Origin: Pseudomonadota bacterium
GTDB taxonomy: Bacteria > Pseudomonadota > Alphaproteobacteria > Caulobacterales > Caulobacteraceae
Direction of reading: 5' to 3'
Assembly (NCBI GenBank): GCA_023428785.1
Contig: JAEYWU010000032.1
Location: 1 to 5,429, forward strand
Length of the DNA: 5,429 nucleotides
The position numbers were made by a program, and so were the translations under genes. Of the stretch, positions 1-5,429 are shown one piece after another. The number at the start of each line of letters is the position of its first letter. Within the stretch, counting starts at the first letter, position 1. Below the pieces are notes generated by a model. The model ran no database searches. It saw only the letters and a list, made by a program, of their open reading frames with translations, and was not told the DNA's origin.

Positions 1-53
1 GCGCCCCCTCCTCCCCCCCCGCCCCCCTTTCCAATTCTGGATCAGGGTATCGG

Positions 54-85
54 GTGACGGAAACTTTACGGCGCTCGGCTAGACC
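54..85 (+). promoter_or_regulatory. Candidate housekeeping promoter of cpaA
   Basis: GTGACGG at 54-60 differs by one base from the Caulobacter housekeeping -35 consensus TTGACGS, and GCTAGACC at 78-85 differs by one base from the matching -10 consensus GCTANAWC. The 17-base gap between them is longer than the 10-14 bases usual for that consensus, which weakens the call. A start a few bases past 85 would leave a short leader carrying the ribosome binding site at 98-103. cpaA could equally be read through from an upstream gene, typically pilA, which is outside the window. This is inference from motif matching only. Confidence 0.25.
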
Positions 86-97
86 TTGGACCGACCC

Positions 98-103
98 GGA
101 GGA
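98..103 (+). promoter_or_regulatory. Ribosome binding site deciding the GTG start of cpaA
   Basis: GGAGGA lies five bases before the GTG at 109. It is the only strong Shine-Dalgarno match in the leader. It supports a GTG start for cpaA, and the protein then begins directly with a hydrophobic segment, as expected for this family. Confidence 0.75.
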
Positions 104-108
104 CCCTT

Positions 109-621
109 GTGGATATTGTCGCTCTCCTGCTGCTCTGCATCCTTCCCGTGATGGTCATCGTCGCGGCCCTGACCGACGTCACCTCCATGACGATCCCGAA
201 CTGGATTTCGCTGGTCCTGATCGCCGCCTTCGCGCCGGCGGCCCTGGTCGCCGGGCTGGGACCGGTCGAGATCGGCCTTCATGTCGCGATCGGCCTGGGC
301 GCGTTGATGCTGGGGGTCGCCCTGTTCGCTCTGAACCTGCTGGGCGGCGGCGACGCCAAGCTGATGGCCGCCGCCAGCCTGTGGCTGGGCCTGGATGCAA
401 CCCTGGTCTTCATCCTGGCGACGGCCGTCACCGGCGGACTCTTCAGCCTGGCCCTGTTGATCGTGCGGAACGCCGGCGCGCCCCTGGCCGCTGCCGGTCC
501 CGCCTGGATGGGGCGCCTGCTCCAGCCCAAGGGCGACATCCCCTATGGCGTGGCGATCGCGATCGGCGTTCTGTTCGCCTATCCGCACAGCGCCATCATG
601 GCTGCCTTCTCCGGCGCCTGA
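109..621 (+). CDS. cpaA: CpaA, prepilin peptidase of the Tad/Flp pilus (A24A family)
   Basis: This 170-residue polytopic inner-membrane aspartic protease should remove the leader peptide of the Flp prepilin (PilA) and of pseudopilins before pilus assembly. The two catalytic aspartates of the A24 family are visible. The first, D23, is followed by the conserved I-P-N (29-31). The second, D82, lies in G-G-G-D (79-82, the GxGD motif) followed by A-K-L. A conserved G-D-I-P-Y-G sits at 142-147. Five or six hydrophobic stretches cover most of the chain. The protein is short and lacks the N-terminal cytoplasmic methyltransferase domain of PilD-type enzymes, which is normal for CpaA/TadV. The start is GTG, chosen for the GGAGGA five bases upstream. 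In Caulobacter relatives cpaA follows pilA; here the upstream gene is outside the window. A 105-base gap separates it from cpaB, so it may not share all transcripts with cpaB-F. Confidence 0.93.
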   Translation: MDIVALLLLCILPVMVIVAALTDVTSMTIPNWISLVLIAAFAPAALVAGLGPVEIGLHVAIGLGALMLGVALFALNLLGGGDAKLMAAASLWLGLDATLVFILATAVTGGLFSLALLIVRNAGAPLAAAGPAWMGRLLQPKGDIPYGVAIAIGVLFAYPHSAIMAAFSGA

Positions 622-635
622 ACCGCCTCCGCTTA

Positions 636-651
636 TAAAGTCAGCGTTAAC
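636..651 (+). promoter_or_regulatory. Candidate CtrA-binding box upstream of cpaB
   Basis: TAAA-N7-TTAAC matches the CtrA consensus TTAA-N7-TTAAC in 8 of 9 defined positions with exact spacing. It lies in the only AT-rich patch of the cpaA-cpaB gap, about 75-90 bases before the cpaB start, and contains the only TTAA I found by eye in the window. CtrA is the cell-cycle regulator of Caulobacterales and is known to activate pilA in Caulobacter. Control of cpaB-F by this site is inference. TATAAA at 634-639 overlaps it and could instead be a -10-like element, but no convincing -35 is visible. Confidence 0.4.
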
Positions 652-710
652 TCGCGGGCCTCACTCTCGGCGGAACAACCGGACTCACGTGCGCAGAACC
701 GCGCAGGGCC

Positions 711-716
711 GGAGGG
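711..716 (+). promoter_or_regulatory. Ribosome binding site of cpaB
   Basis: GGAGGG lies ten bases before the ATG at 727. The spacing is somewhat long, but the match is strong and no nearer in-frame start exists. Confidence 0.65.
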
Positions 717-726
717 ATCCTGACCG

Positions 727-1662
727 ATGAAACCAGCTCGCATCATCGTCATCGCGGTCGCGGCCGTGTCCGCCATCGGGCTTGCGCTCGTGGTGCGGGC
801 CATGGGCTCGGGCGACGGCGAGGCTGTCAACGCCGCAGCGGCCGCTCCGGCCGAGGCGCCCATGTCGCAAGTCCTTGTCGCCTCACGCGACCTCGAGATC
901 GGCGACCGCATCGAACAGTCCGACATGCAATGGCGCGCCTTCCCCGCCGAAGCCGTCAATGCCGCCTGGATCGTGGAGGGCGCCGCCAGCGTGCCGACGC
1001 CGGCCCGCGGCGGTGAAGACGGCGAAGAAGAGGCCGGCGAAGAAGACCGGGCCTCGGGCTCCGGTGGCGCGACGGCCGAGGTGCAGCGGGCCGCCGAGCG
1101 CCTGACCGGCGGCGGCGTTCGCGAGCAGGTCGTGGGCGCCGTGGTGCGCGAACGCATTCTGGCCGGCGAGCCGATCGTGGCCTCCAAGCTGGTGCGCGCC
1201 GGACAGAGCGGATTTCTGGCCGTGGTCCTGACGCCGGGCATGCGCGCCATGTCCCTGCCCGTCTCGCAGGAAACGGGCGCGGGCGGTTTTATCCTGCCGG
1301 GCGACCGGGTGGATGTGATCATGAGCCGCCGTGCCGAGGAATCCATCGACGGCCGCGAGGGCTATGTCACCGCCACGGTGCTGCGCAACATCCGCGTCCT
1401 GGCCATCGGCGAGACCACCGAGGCCGGCGACAGCCAGAATGTCTCGGGCTCGAACGCCACGCTTGAGGTCGGACCCCGAGAGGCCGAGGTCCTGGCCTTC
1501 GCCCAGGCGCAGGGCGATCTCTATCTGGTCCTGCGTTCCTATGCTGACGCCCAGGAGGCGTCCGGCGCGGCCATCAGCCCGACAACCCGCGCCGAAAGCG
1601 GCGGCCCCCAGACGGTCCGCGTCTTCAGAAACGGCGAAGTCACCGAGGTTCCTGTCGCATGA
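727..1662 (+). CDS. cpaB: CpaB/RcpC, SAF-domain Flp pilus assembly protein
   Basis: This 311-residue protein is anchored in the inner membrane by an N-terminal hydrophobic helix (about residues 5-24), with the remainder in the periplasm. In this family CpaB/RcpC acts with the secretin CpaC and is thought to modify or gate the channel. An Ala/Pro-rich linker (about 33-45) leads into a SAF-type fold: V-L-V-A-S-R-D-L at 49-56, I-G-D-R-I at 58-62, then V-V-R-E-R-I-L-A-G-E-P-I at 139-150. The C-terminal RcpC region includes L-T-P-G-M-R-A at 168-174 and I-L-P-G-D-R-V-D-V at 189-197. Between W81 and about V131 the SAF region is interrupted by a Gly/Glu/Asp-rich insert built from in-frame repeats (G-E-D, G-E-E-E, G-E-E-D at 96-107), probably disordered. 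The start is supported by GGAGGG at 711-716. The stop overlaps the cpaC start (ATGA), so translation of the two is probably coupled. Confidence 0.92.
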   Translation: MKPARIIVIAVAAVSAIGLALVVRAMGSGDGEAVNAAAAAPAEAPMSQVLVASRDLEIGDRIEQSDMQWRAFPAEAVNAAWIVEGAASVPTPARGGEDGEEEAGEEDRASGSGGATAEVQRAAERLTGGGVREQVVGAVVRERILAGEPIVASKLVRAGQSGFLAVVLTPGMRAMSLPVSQETGAGGFILPGDRVDVIMSRRAEESIDGREGYVTATVLRNIRVLAIGETTEAGDSQNVSGSNATLEVGPREAEVLAFAQAQGDLYLVLRSYADAQEASGAAISPTTRAESGGPQTVRVFRNGEVTEVPVA

Positions 1663-3083
1663 CCGCGTCCCGAAACCCCTTCGTGAGCCTGATGGCGGCG
1701 GCGGCCCTGAGCCTGGGCGCTGTCGTTTCGGCGTCTCCGGCCCTGTCCCAGCAGGTGGTCCGCGTTGGCGTCGGCTCTGACGCCGCACAGTCCCTCAGCC
1801 TGCCGCGCGGTGAGTCCGCCGTGATCGAACTGCCGGTCGATGTGCGCGACGTCATCGTCTCCAACCCGTCGGTCGCGGACGCCGTGCTGCAATCGCAGCG
1901 CCGGATCGTGCTGATGGGCCTGGCGCCCGGCGCCACTGACGCCTTGTTCTTTGACGCGGCGGGTCGCCAGATCCTGAGCCTGAACGTCCGCGTGGGCGCT
2001 CCGGTCGGCGCCTTGCACGACACGATCCGCCGCATCGCGCCCAACGCCAATGTGACGGCCGAAGCCATCAACGGCGCCATCATCCTGACCGGCACGGTCG
2101 ACAGCGCCGGGGAATCCGAACGGATCCAGCGCGTCGCCGCCACCTTCGTGGAGCGGCCCGAACTGGTGCTGAACATGCTGTCGATCGCGGGATCGGACCA
2201 GGTCATGGTCCACGTCCGGGTGGTCGAGATGCAGCGCAACATCGTCGAACAGCTGGGTGTGTCCCTGAGCGGGTCTATCAACAGCGGCGGGGATCCGAAC
2301 TGGGTCCTGGCCAATACGCCCGGCTTCGCGGTCAACGCCGGTCAGGTCGGCGGCGGCGCCTTCACCTTCAACTCGCCGGCCTCCATCGGCGGAAACGGCG
2401 TGTCGGCCACGCTTCGCGCCTTCGAGCGCGTCGGGATCGTGCGCATCCTGTCTGAGCCGCACGTAACCACCGTCTCGGGCGAGGAAGCCGATTTTCTGGC
2501 CGGCGGTGAGTTCCCGGTCCCGTCGGGTGTCGACGACAATGGCCGAGTGGTCATCGAGTACCGCCCCTATGGCGTGGGCCTGACGGTCACGCCGGTGGTG
2601 ATGTCAGGCGGCCGGATTTCGCTGCGCATCTCCGCAGAGGTGTCGGACCTGTCGACCAACGGCGCCTTTTCGCTGGGCGCCGGCGACGGCAACACCCTGG
2701 TGATCCCGGCGCTGACGGTGCGCCGCATCTCGAACACGGTCGAGATTCCTTCGGGCCAGAGCCTGATGATCGGCGGCCTGATGCAGTCAGTCACACGCGA
2801 GAACATCGACGCCCTGCCGGGCATGACCGAACTACCGGTCCTGGGCGCGCTGTTCCGCTCGCGCGACTATCTGGCGGGCGAGACCGAGCTGGTGATCATC
2901 GTCACCCCCTATCTGGCCAATCCGACCGACCCCGCCCGGCTGCAGACGCCCGTCGATGGTCTGGAGATCGCCTCGGACGCCGAAACCATTTTCCTGGGCC
3001 GCATGAACCGCGCCTACCGCCCCGACCAGTCCGCTCCGGCCGCCGGCCAGTGGCAGGGCCCAGTCGGCTATGTGATCGAATAG
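1659..3083 (+). CDS. cpaC: CpaC, outer-membrane secretin of the Flp pilus
   Basis: CpaC forms the outer-membrane ring through which the Flp pilus leaves the cell. The 474 residues start with a Sec signal peptide (R5, hydrophobic core 8-25, likely cleavage after A-L-S at 28-30). Next come a pilus-secretin N-terminal domain (about 33-112, with V-S-N-P-S-V-A-D at 67-74 and the G-L-A-P-G-A-T-D pattern at 87-94) and a BON-like domain (about 118-178, ending near the conserved L-N-M-L). The secretin core starts near 180 with V-H-V-R-V-V-E-M. It carries Y-R-P-Y-G-V-G-L at 301-308, P-S-G-Q-S-L-M-I-G-G-L at 364-374, P-V-L-G-A-L-F at 393-399 and the closing V-T-P-Y-L at 415-419. A tail of about 55 residues follows, a possible contact for lipoprotein CpaD. 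The ATG overlaps the cpaB stop by 4 bases, with only GAGG at 1645-1648 as a binding site. Length and domain order are normal for the family. Confidence 0.95.
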   Translation: MTASRNPFVSLMAAAALSLGAVVSASPALSQQVVRVGVGSDAAQSLSLPRGESAVIELPVDVRDVIVSNPSVADAVLQSQRRIVLMGLAPGATDALFFDAAGRQILSLNVRVGAPVGALHDTIRRIAPNANVTAEAINGAIILTGTVDSAGESERIQRVAATFVERPELVLNMLSIAGSDQVMVHVRVVEMQRNIVEQLGVSLSGSINSGGDPNWVLANTPGFAVNAGQVGGGAFTFNSPASIGGNGVSATLRAFERVGIVRILSEPHVTTVSGEEADFLAGGEFPVPSGVDDNGRVVIEYRPYGVGLTVTPVVMSGGRISLRISAEVSDLSTNGAFSLGAGDGNTLVIPALTVRRISNTVEIPSGQSLMIGGLMQSVTRENIDALPGMTELPVLGALFRSRDYLAGETELVIIVTPYLANPTDPARLQTPVDGLEIASDAETIFLGRMNRAYRPDQSAPAAGQWQGPVGYVIE

Positions 3084-3086
3084 GAG
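3081..3086 (+). promoter_or_regulatory. Ribosome binding site of cpaD overlapping the cpaC stop
   Basis: TAGGAG combines the cpaC stop codon (TAG) with the Shine-Dalgarno core GGAG, six bases before the cpaD ATG. A ribosome finishing cpaC therefore sits on the cpaD binding site, which suggests coupled translation of the secretin and its lipoprotein partner. Confidence 0.6.
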
Positions 3087-3092
3087 CCGCCG

Positions 3093-3752
3093 ATGCGTCT
3101 CGCGCTTTCCCTGACCGGTCTGGCCATGGCGGCCGTGGCCCTGTCGGCCTGCGGAACCTCCGCCTCGGGCGGCGGACCCCAGCCGCTCACTCCGCTGTCG
3201 CGCTGGCAACTGCGGGTAGAGCCGCAGATGGACCGCATCGCCCTCGCCGTGCATGACGCGGGCCTGTCGACGCCGCAGCGCAGCGCCCTGGCCGATATCG
3301 CCCTGCGCGCCCGCGCCGAGGGCAGCCCCGAGATCGTGGTCGAGGCGCCGACGGGTGACGATCCGGCCGCCTTGCAGATGGCCTATTCGGCCGCCGAATC
3401 GCTGCGTGGCTCAGGCGTGCCGGTTCGGCTGGCCGCCTACAGCGCTCCTCACCCGCGCGCGCCCGTCGTGGTGGGCTACACCCGGCTTCAGGCCGTTACC
3501 TATGGCTGCTCCAGCCAGTGGGGCTCGCTGACACGCCACGCCGACAACGGCACGGCCATGGGTCTGGGCTGCGCGACCATCTCCAACATGGCGGCACAGA
3601 TCGCCGACCCGCGTGACATCCTCGGCCAGCGGCCGATGGACCCTGCCGACGCGGGCCGCCGCACGGTGGTGATCGAGCGCTATCGCGCCGGTGAAGACAC
3701 CCGCACCCGCATCGACGACGACACCGTCCAGCTGTCGAACGCGATCGACTGA
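3093..3752 (+). CDS. cpaD: CpaD, Flp pilus assembly lipoprotein
   Basis: CpaD/TadD-region lipoproteins of this family are exported to the outer membrane and are thought to support assembly or stability of the CpaC secretin. The 219-residue product begins with a lipoprotein signal peptide: R2, a hydrophobic stretch, and lipobox L-S-A-C with C20 as the lipidated cysteine. G21 follows C20, and there is no Asp at +2, so an outer-membrane destination is plausible. The C-terminal half carries the CpaD signature: Y-G-C at 137-139, G-C-A-T at 159-162, and N-M-A-A-Q-I-A-D-P-R-D-I at 165-176. C139 and C160 could form a disulfide in the periplasm (inference). The start follows GGAG at 3083-3086 and lies 9 bases after cpaC. 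Length is typical. The stop is followed at once by a nine-codon mini-ORF leading to cpaE. Confidence 0.92.
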   Translation: MRLALSLTGLAMAAVALSACGTSASGGGPQPLTPLSRWQLRVEPQMDRIALAVHDAGLSTPQRSALADIALRARAEGSPEIVVEAPTGDDPAALQMAYSAAESLRGSGVPVRLAAYSAPHPRAPVVVGYTRLQAVTYGCSSQWGSLTRHADNGTAMGLGCATISNMAAQIADPRDILGQRPMDPADAGRRTVVIERYRAGEDTRTRIDDDTVQLSNAID

Positions 3753-3781
3753 TGACCCAAAAGCCACGAGCCCGCCGATGA
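3752..3781 (+). other. Nine-codon mini-ORF bridging cpaD and cpaE
   Basis: The cpaD stop and an ATG share one base (TGATG at 3750-3754). This frame reads nine codons (MTQKPRARR) to a TGA at 3779-3781, which overlaps the cpaE start (ATGA at 3778-3781). The mini-ORF has no Shine-Dalgarno match, and cpaE itself has only a weak GAG at 3768-3770. A ribosome could therefore pass from cpaD to cpaE by two termination-reinitiation steps. The peptide is basic. It may be a chance frame; nothing in the sequence proves it is translated. Confidence 0.25.
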
Positions 3782-5346
3782 ATCCCATCCGGAATTCCGC
3801 CTACGGCGCCGACGCCTTCGAGGACGAGTTTGACCTCGAGTTCCCGTCGGACGGCTCGGCCCTGTCCGGGCCGATGGGCGCGCGTCCCGACCCGCACGAA
3901 CCGCAGGTTCCGACGCCGGCCGCCGCGTCCGAACCGCTACGCTTCGTCCCGACCACCCAGCCGGGCCAACCGGCGCCGTCGGGCGACGCATCGCTGCCGG
4001 CGCCCGGCGACTACGCCGGGCATGGCGGCGCGGAACCGCCGGGCCAGGCCCTGATGTCCGCCCCCCAGTCGGCGCCTGCGCCGTTCAATCCGGTCGGGGA
4101 CCTCGTCGCCCAGGCGGATGCGGCCCTGTCGACCGTGTCGATCCCCCGTATCACCATCCACATTTTCGGCGACCGCGCCGACACCCTGGCCGCGGCCGAA
4201 CGGGCCGGTCAGGACCGTCGCATGGCGCGCGCCACGACCCAGATCCGCGTCGGCGGCCTGATCGCGGCCATCGAAACCTATCGCAGCGAGCCGACGCCGG
4301 CCCTTGTCATGGTCGAGAGCGACCTGATGGGACACGCGCTGCTCAACGCCCTGGACGCCCTGGCCGAGGTCTGCGACGCCGGCACCAAGGTGGTGGTCAT
4401 CGGCGCGACCAACGACATCATGCTCTATCGCGAGCTGATCCGGCGCGGTGTCAGCGAATATCTGGTGGCCCCGCTTCAGCCGCTGCAACTGATCTCGACG
4501 ATCGGCAGCCTGTTCTCGGACCCGGCGCGGCCCTTCATCGGACGCTCGATCGCCTTCGTCGGCGCGCGCGGCGGCTCCGGCGCCTCGACCATCGCCCACA
4601 ACACCGCCTACGCCCTGGCCGAGCGGGTCGGGGCCAATACGGTGATCGTGGACTACGACCTGCCCTTCGGCACCGCAGGCCTGGACTTCAATCAGGATCC
4701 GCTTGGCGGCGTCGCCGACGCCCTGGGCCAGCCCGAGCGGCTGGACGCCACCCTGCTGGACCGCCTGACCGCGCGCTGCACCGACCGGCTGAGCCTGTTC
4801 GCCGCGCCCGCGACCCTGGACGCCGACTGGGACCTCTCCCACGAGGCCTTCGAGGAAGTCACCCAGAAGATCCGCTCCACCGCGCCCTTCGTGATCCTCG
4901 ATCTGCCGCACAGCTGGTCCAAATGGATGCGCCAGACTCTGGTGACGTCCGACGAGGTGGTGATCGTGGCCGCGCCCGACCTCGCCTCGCTGCGCAACGC
5001 CAAGAACATCATCGATCTGGTGCGTCAGGCCCGTCCCAATGACGCGCCGCCCAGGCTGGTGCTGAACCAGGTCGGGCTGCCGGGCCGGCCCGAGATCCCC
5101 CTCAAGGAGTTCGCCGCCGCCCTGGGCGTGCACCCTTCGATGATCATCCCCTTCGACGCCAAGGTGTTCGGCGAGGCGGCCAACAACGGCCAGATGATCC
5201 TGGAGGCCGGACCCAAGTCCAAGGCCGCGGAATCCTTCCTGGCCCTGGCCCAGATCGTGTCCCAGCGGGAGATCGCCGCCCTGCCCGCTCCGGGCAAGAA
5301 GTCCGGCGGCGGCCTGTTCTCCAACCTGTTCCGCAAGAAGGGCTAG
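3778..5346 (+). CDS. cpaE: CpaE/TadZ, ParA/MinD-like pilus localisation ATPase-fold protein
   Basis: CpaE places the Flp pilus machine at the cell pole; in Caulobacter it depends on the polar protein PodJ. From the ATG at 3778 it has 522 residues, close to known CpaE proteins. Residues 1 to about 120 are Pro/Ala-rich and probably disordered, opening with an acidic/aromatic patch (F13 to F21). About 125-247 is a receiver-like domain without a convincing phosphorylation site: E180 at the expected acceptor position and A231 where receivers have Lys before Pro. About 258-495 is a MinD/ParA fold with a deviant P-loop G-A-R-G-G-S-G-A-S-T (262-271), D292/D294 after strand 2, and Walker B-like V-I-L-D-L-P (372-377). 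Both P-loop lysines are absent; many CpaE/TadZ proteins are likewise atypical. The tail (507-521) is basic and amphipathic. A GTG at 3691 would extend the frame, but it overlaps cpaD and adds low-complexity sequence, so ATG 3778 is preferred despite its weak ribosome binding site. Confidence 0.93.
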   Translation: MNPIRNSAYGADAFEDEFDLEFPSDGSALSGPMGARPDPHEPQVPTPAAASEPLRFVPTTQPGQPAPSGDASLPAPGDYAGHGGAEPPGQALMSAPQSAPAPFNPVGDLVAQADAALSTVSIPRITIHIFGDRADTLAAAERAGQDRRMARATTQIRVGGLIAAIETYRSEPTPALVMVESDLMGHALLNALDALAEVCDAGTKVVVIGATNDIMLYRELIRRGVSEYLVAPLQPLQLISTIGSLFSDPARPFIGRSIAFVGARGGSGASTIAHNTAYALAERVGANTVIVDYDLPFGTAGLDFNQDPLGGVADALGQPERLDATLLDRLTARCTDRLSLFAAPATLDADWDLSHEAFEEVTQKIRSTAPFVILDLPHSWSKWMRQTLVTSDEVVIVAAPDLASLRNAKNIIDLVRQARPNDAPPRLVLNQVGLPGRPEIPLKEFAAALGVHPSMIIPFDAKVFGEAANNGQMILEAGPKSKAAESFLALAQIVSQREIAALPAPGKKSGGGLFSNLFRKKG

Positions 5347-5352
5347 GTCCGG

Positions 5353-5429
5353 GTGTTCGGCAAGCGCTCCGCAACTGGTCCGGCCGGCCCCGCCCCTGCG
5401 GGGGCCCAGGCGGCTCCGGCCTACAAGCC
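5353..5429 (+). CDS. cpaF: CpaF, secretion ATPase of the Flp pilus (5' end only)
   Basis: Only 25 codons and two bases are present. From a GTG at 5353 the product begins M-F-G-K-R and continues as an Ala/Pro/Gly-rich stretch, typical of the variable N-terminal extension of alphaproteobacterial CpaF/TadA ATPases. The catalytic RecA-like domain, with its Walker A and B motifs, would lie beyond the window. CpaF is a cytoplasmic hexameric ATPase that drives Flp pilus extension, and in Caulobacter also retraction. It starts six bases after the cpaE stop with a poor ribosome binding site (AGG at 5345-5347), so coupling to cpaE is likely. Identification rests on position after cpaE and on the N-terminal sequence; the start codon is the least certain part. 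Confidence 0.8.
   Translation, partial: MFGKRSATGPAGPAPAGAQAAPAYK

Noticed and set aside
54..638. Plus-strand frame of 194 codons overlapping cpaA
   Set aside because: It is out of frame with cpaA, very rich in Arg, Pro and Gly, has no ribosome binding site and contains none of the cpaA motifs.
622..726. Possible missed small gene between cpaA and cpaB
   Set aside because: No frame with a start, a ribosome binding site and a plausible product fits in the gap. The AT-rich patch and repeat look regulatory.
883..1788. Long antisense open frame across cpaB and into cpaC (301 codons)
   Set aside because: It lies opposite clearly recognisable cpaB and cpaC domains. Long antisense frames are expected in GC-rich coding DNA, and its product is low-complexity, rich in Arg, Gly, His and Asp, with no recognisable motif.
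1539..2462. Antisense open frame across cpaC (307 codons)
   Set aside because: It is opposite the signal peptide, N-domain and secretin core of cpaC, and its product shows no domain or membrane pattern. It is a compositional shadow.
3691..3777. Upstream GTG start giving a 551-residue CpaE
   Set aside because: It would overlap cpaD by 62 bases and add a Thr/Pro/Ser-rich segment that is simply cpaD read in another frame. The ATG at 3778 gives the usual family length.
3937..5133. Antisense open frame across cpaE (398 codons)
   Set aside because: It covers the receiver-like and ATPase domains of cpaE on the other strand. The product is Gly/Arg/Asp/Gln-rich with no family features.
5386..5406. 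Hairpin CCCCGC-CCCT-GCGGGG, possible terminator
   Set aside because: It has no following T-run and lies inside the Ala/Pro/Gly-rich start of cpaF, where such inverted repeats are expected from composition. Termination here would cut off cpaF.

Overview
The window holds one continuous block of a Tad/Cpa type IVc (Flp) pilus assembly locus, all on the + strand, in the order cpaA-cpaB-cpaC-cpaD-cpaE-cpaF; the last gene is cut off by the window edge. The high GC content, the strong G/C preference at third codon positions and the cpaA-F gene order point to an alphaproteobacterium of the Caulobacter/Brevundimonas type (Caulobacteraceae). This placement rests on protein motifs and gene order recognised by eye; no search was run.

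Layout: 1-108 is a leader with a C-rich tract, a weak candidate promoter and a clear ribosome binding site. 109-621 is cpaA (prepilin peptidase). 622-726 is a 105-base gap that holds an AT-rich, near-consensus CtrA-type box and an imperfect tandem repeat, so cpaB may have its own regulated promoter. 727-1662 is cpaB (inner-membrane/periplasmic SAF protein), overlapping by 4 bases 1659-3083 cpaC (outer-membrane secretin). 3093-3752 is cpaD (lipoprotein linked to the secretin). 3778-5346 is cpaE (ParA/MinD-like localisation factor). 5353-5429 is the 5' end of cpaF (secretion ATPase). From cpaB onward the genes overlap or lie within 25 bases of each other, which fits one transcript with translational coupling.

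How the genes work together (family knowledge): CpaA cleaves and matures the Flp prepilin, usually encoded by pilA just upstream, outside this window. CpaC forms the outer-membrane channel, helped by lipoprotein CpaD and by CpaB, which spans the periplasm. CpaE places the machine at the cell pole. CpaF powers assembly together with the inner-membrane proteins CpaG/CpaH (TadB/TadC), expected downstream.

I see no new system, mobile element, CRISPR array or RNA gene. The points most worth a second look are the CtrA-like box before cpaB, the in-frame acidic repeat inserted in the CpaB SAF region, the lysine-free P-loop and degenerate receiver domain of CpaE, its acidic/aromatic head and basic amphipathic tail, and a nine-codon mini-ORF that bridges cpaD and cpaE.
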